A DNA stretch of 5,032 nucleotides from Lachnospiraceae bacterium. GTDB lineage: Bacteria; Bacillota_A; Clostridia; Lachnospirales; Lachnospiraceae. The position numbers were made by a program, and so were the translations under genes. The DNA lies in the NCBI GenBank assembly GCA_017613595.1, contig JAGADM010000073.1, positions 1 through 5,032 on the forward strand, in the 5' to 3' direction. Below, piece after piece: positions 4,944-5,032 of this stretch (its first letter is position 1; each line of letters starts with the position of its first letter). The notes under the pieces are model-generated. The model saw nothing but the letters and a program-made list of their open reading frames with translations, made no database searches and was not told the DNA's origin.

Positions 4944-5032
4944 ATGAACGCAGATTCCGCCTATTTATGTATTGATCTGAAATCCTTCTACGCATCCGTA
5001 GAGTGTGCGGAGCGCCACCTGGATCCGATGAC
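4944..5032 (+). CDS. Y-family DNA polymerase, N-terminal fragment (3' end outside window)
   Basis: Twenty-nine codons are visible. The sequence YLCIDLKSFYASVECAERH is the N-terminal palm motif of Y-family (DinB/UmuC-like) translesion polymerases. D11 is the expected first catalytic carboxylate, and F15-Y16 is the aromatic pair that includes the steric gate against ribonucleotides. The IDLKSFYASVEC form, with Lys two residues after the Asp, recalls the Firmicutes UvrX/UmuC-like branch rather than classical DinB (IDMD), but 29 residues are too few to decide. Such enzymes copy past DNA lesions and are often SOS-induced. The start follows the lipoprotein stop by 8 bases, with AGAGGA (4935-4940) overlapping that stop as ribosome binding site. 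No promoter or LexA-type box is visible between them, so it is probably co-transcribed with the lipoprotein gene, though a promoter inside that gene is possible. Confidence 0.85.
   Translation, partial: MNADSAYLCIDLKSFYASVECAERHLDPM

Noticed and set aside
1..5032. CRISPR array, tRNA or rRNA genes
   Set aside because: No regularly spaced repeats of CRISPR length and no tRNA- or rRNA-like sequence were seen on either strand.

Overview
The window looks like chromosomal DNA of a Gram-positive, Clostridia-type bacterium, most likely Lachnospiraceae or a relative. This is inferred from the strong GGAGG-type ribosome binding sites, the lipoprotein with a Thr/Pro/Asp spacer, and the style of the threonyl-tRNA synthetase, XRE regulator and Y-family polymerase. 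No search was run, so the taxonomic call is only indicative.

Layout. Bases 1-327 are the 3' end of a threonyl-tRNA synthetase gene (thrS, + strand). Bases ~337-2252 are a complete insertion sequence of the IS1182 type. It has 22-bp imperfect terminal inverted repeats, two hairpins in the left non-coding end, one intact 530-aa DDE transposase, and three hairpins in the right tail, the last of which resembles a bidirectional terminator. The element sits between two convergent host genes and damages neither reading frame. Bases 2273-2785 (- strand) encode a 170-aa XRE-type helix-turn-helix regulator with a TPR-like helical C-terminal half. Bases 2786-3024 are a divergent control region. Bases 3025-4935 (+ strand) encode a 636-aa secreted lipoprotein of the DUF885 (putative metallopeptidase) type. 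Eight bases later a Y-family DNA polymerase gene begins and runs off the window at 5032.

Most interesting part. The divergent control region is built as a mirror image. The regulator promoter (- strand, 2853-2881) and the lipoprotein promoter (+ strand, 2921-2949) match at 22 of 29 positions when read in their own directions. Each has a 17-bp spacer carrying CGTAAAAAT. A third copy of the motif lies on the symmetry axis at 2901, and the three motif centres (2870, 2901, 2932) are exactly 31 bp apart, about three DNA turns. The regulator's leader also holds a perfect 15-bp inverted repeat (2827-2841). The lipoprotein leader can form an 18-bp hairpin (2970-3012) that ends directly against its Shine-Dalgarno sequence. 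Together these suggest a compact regulatory module in which the XRE-TPR protein controls itself and the lipoprotein/polymerase operon together, with a possible second layer of control at the RNA level. The architecture is read from the sequence; the regulatory link is inference.
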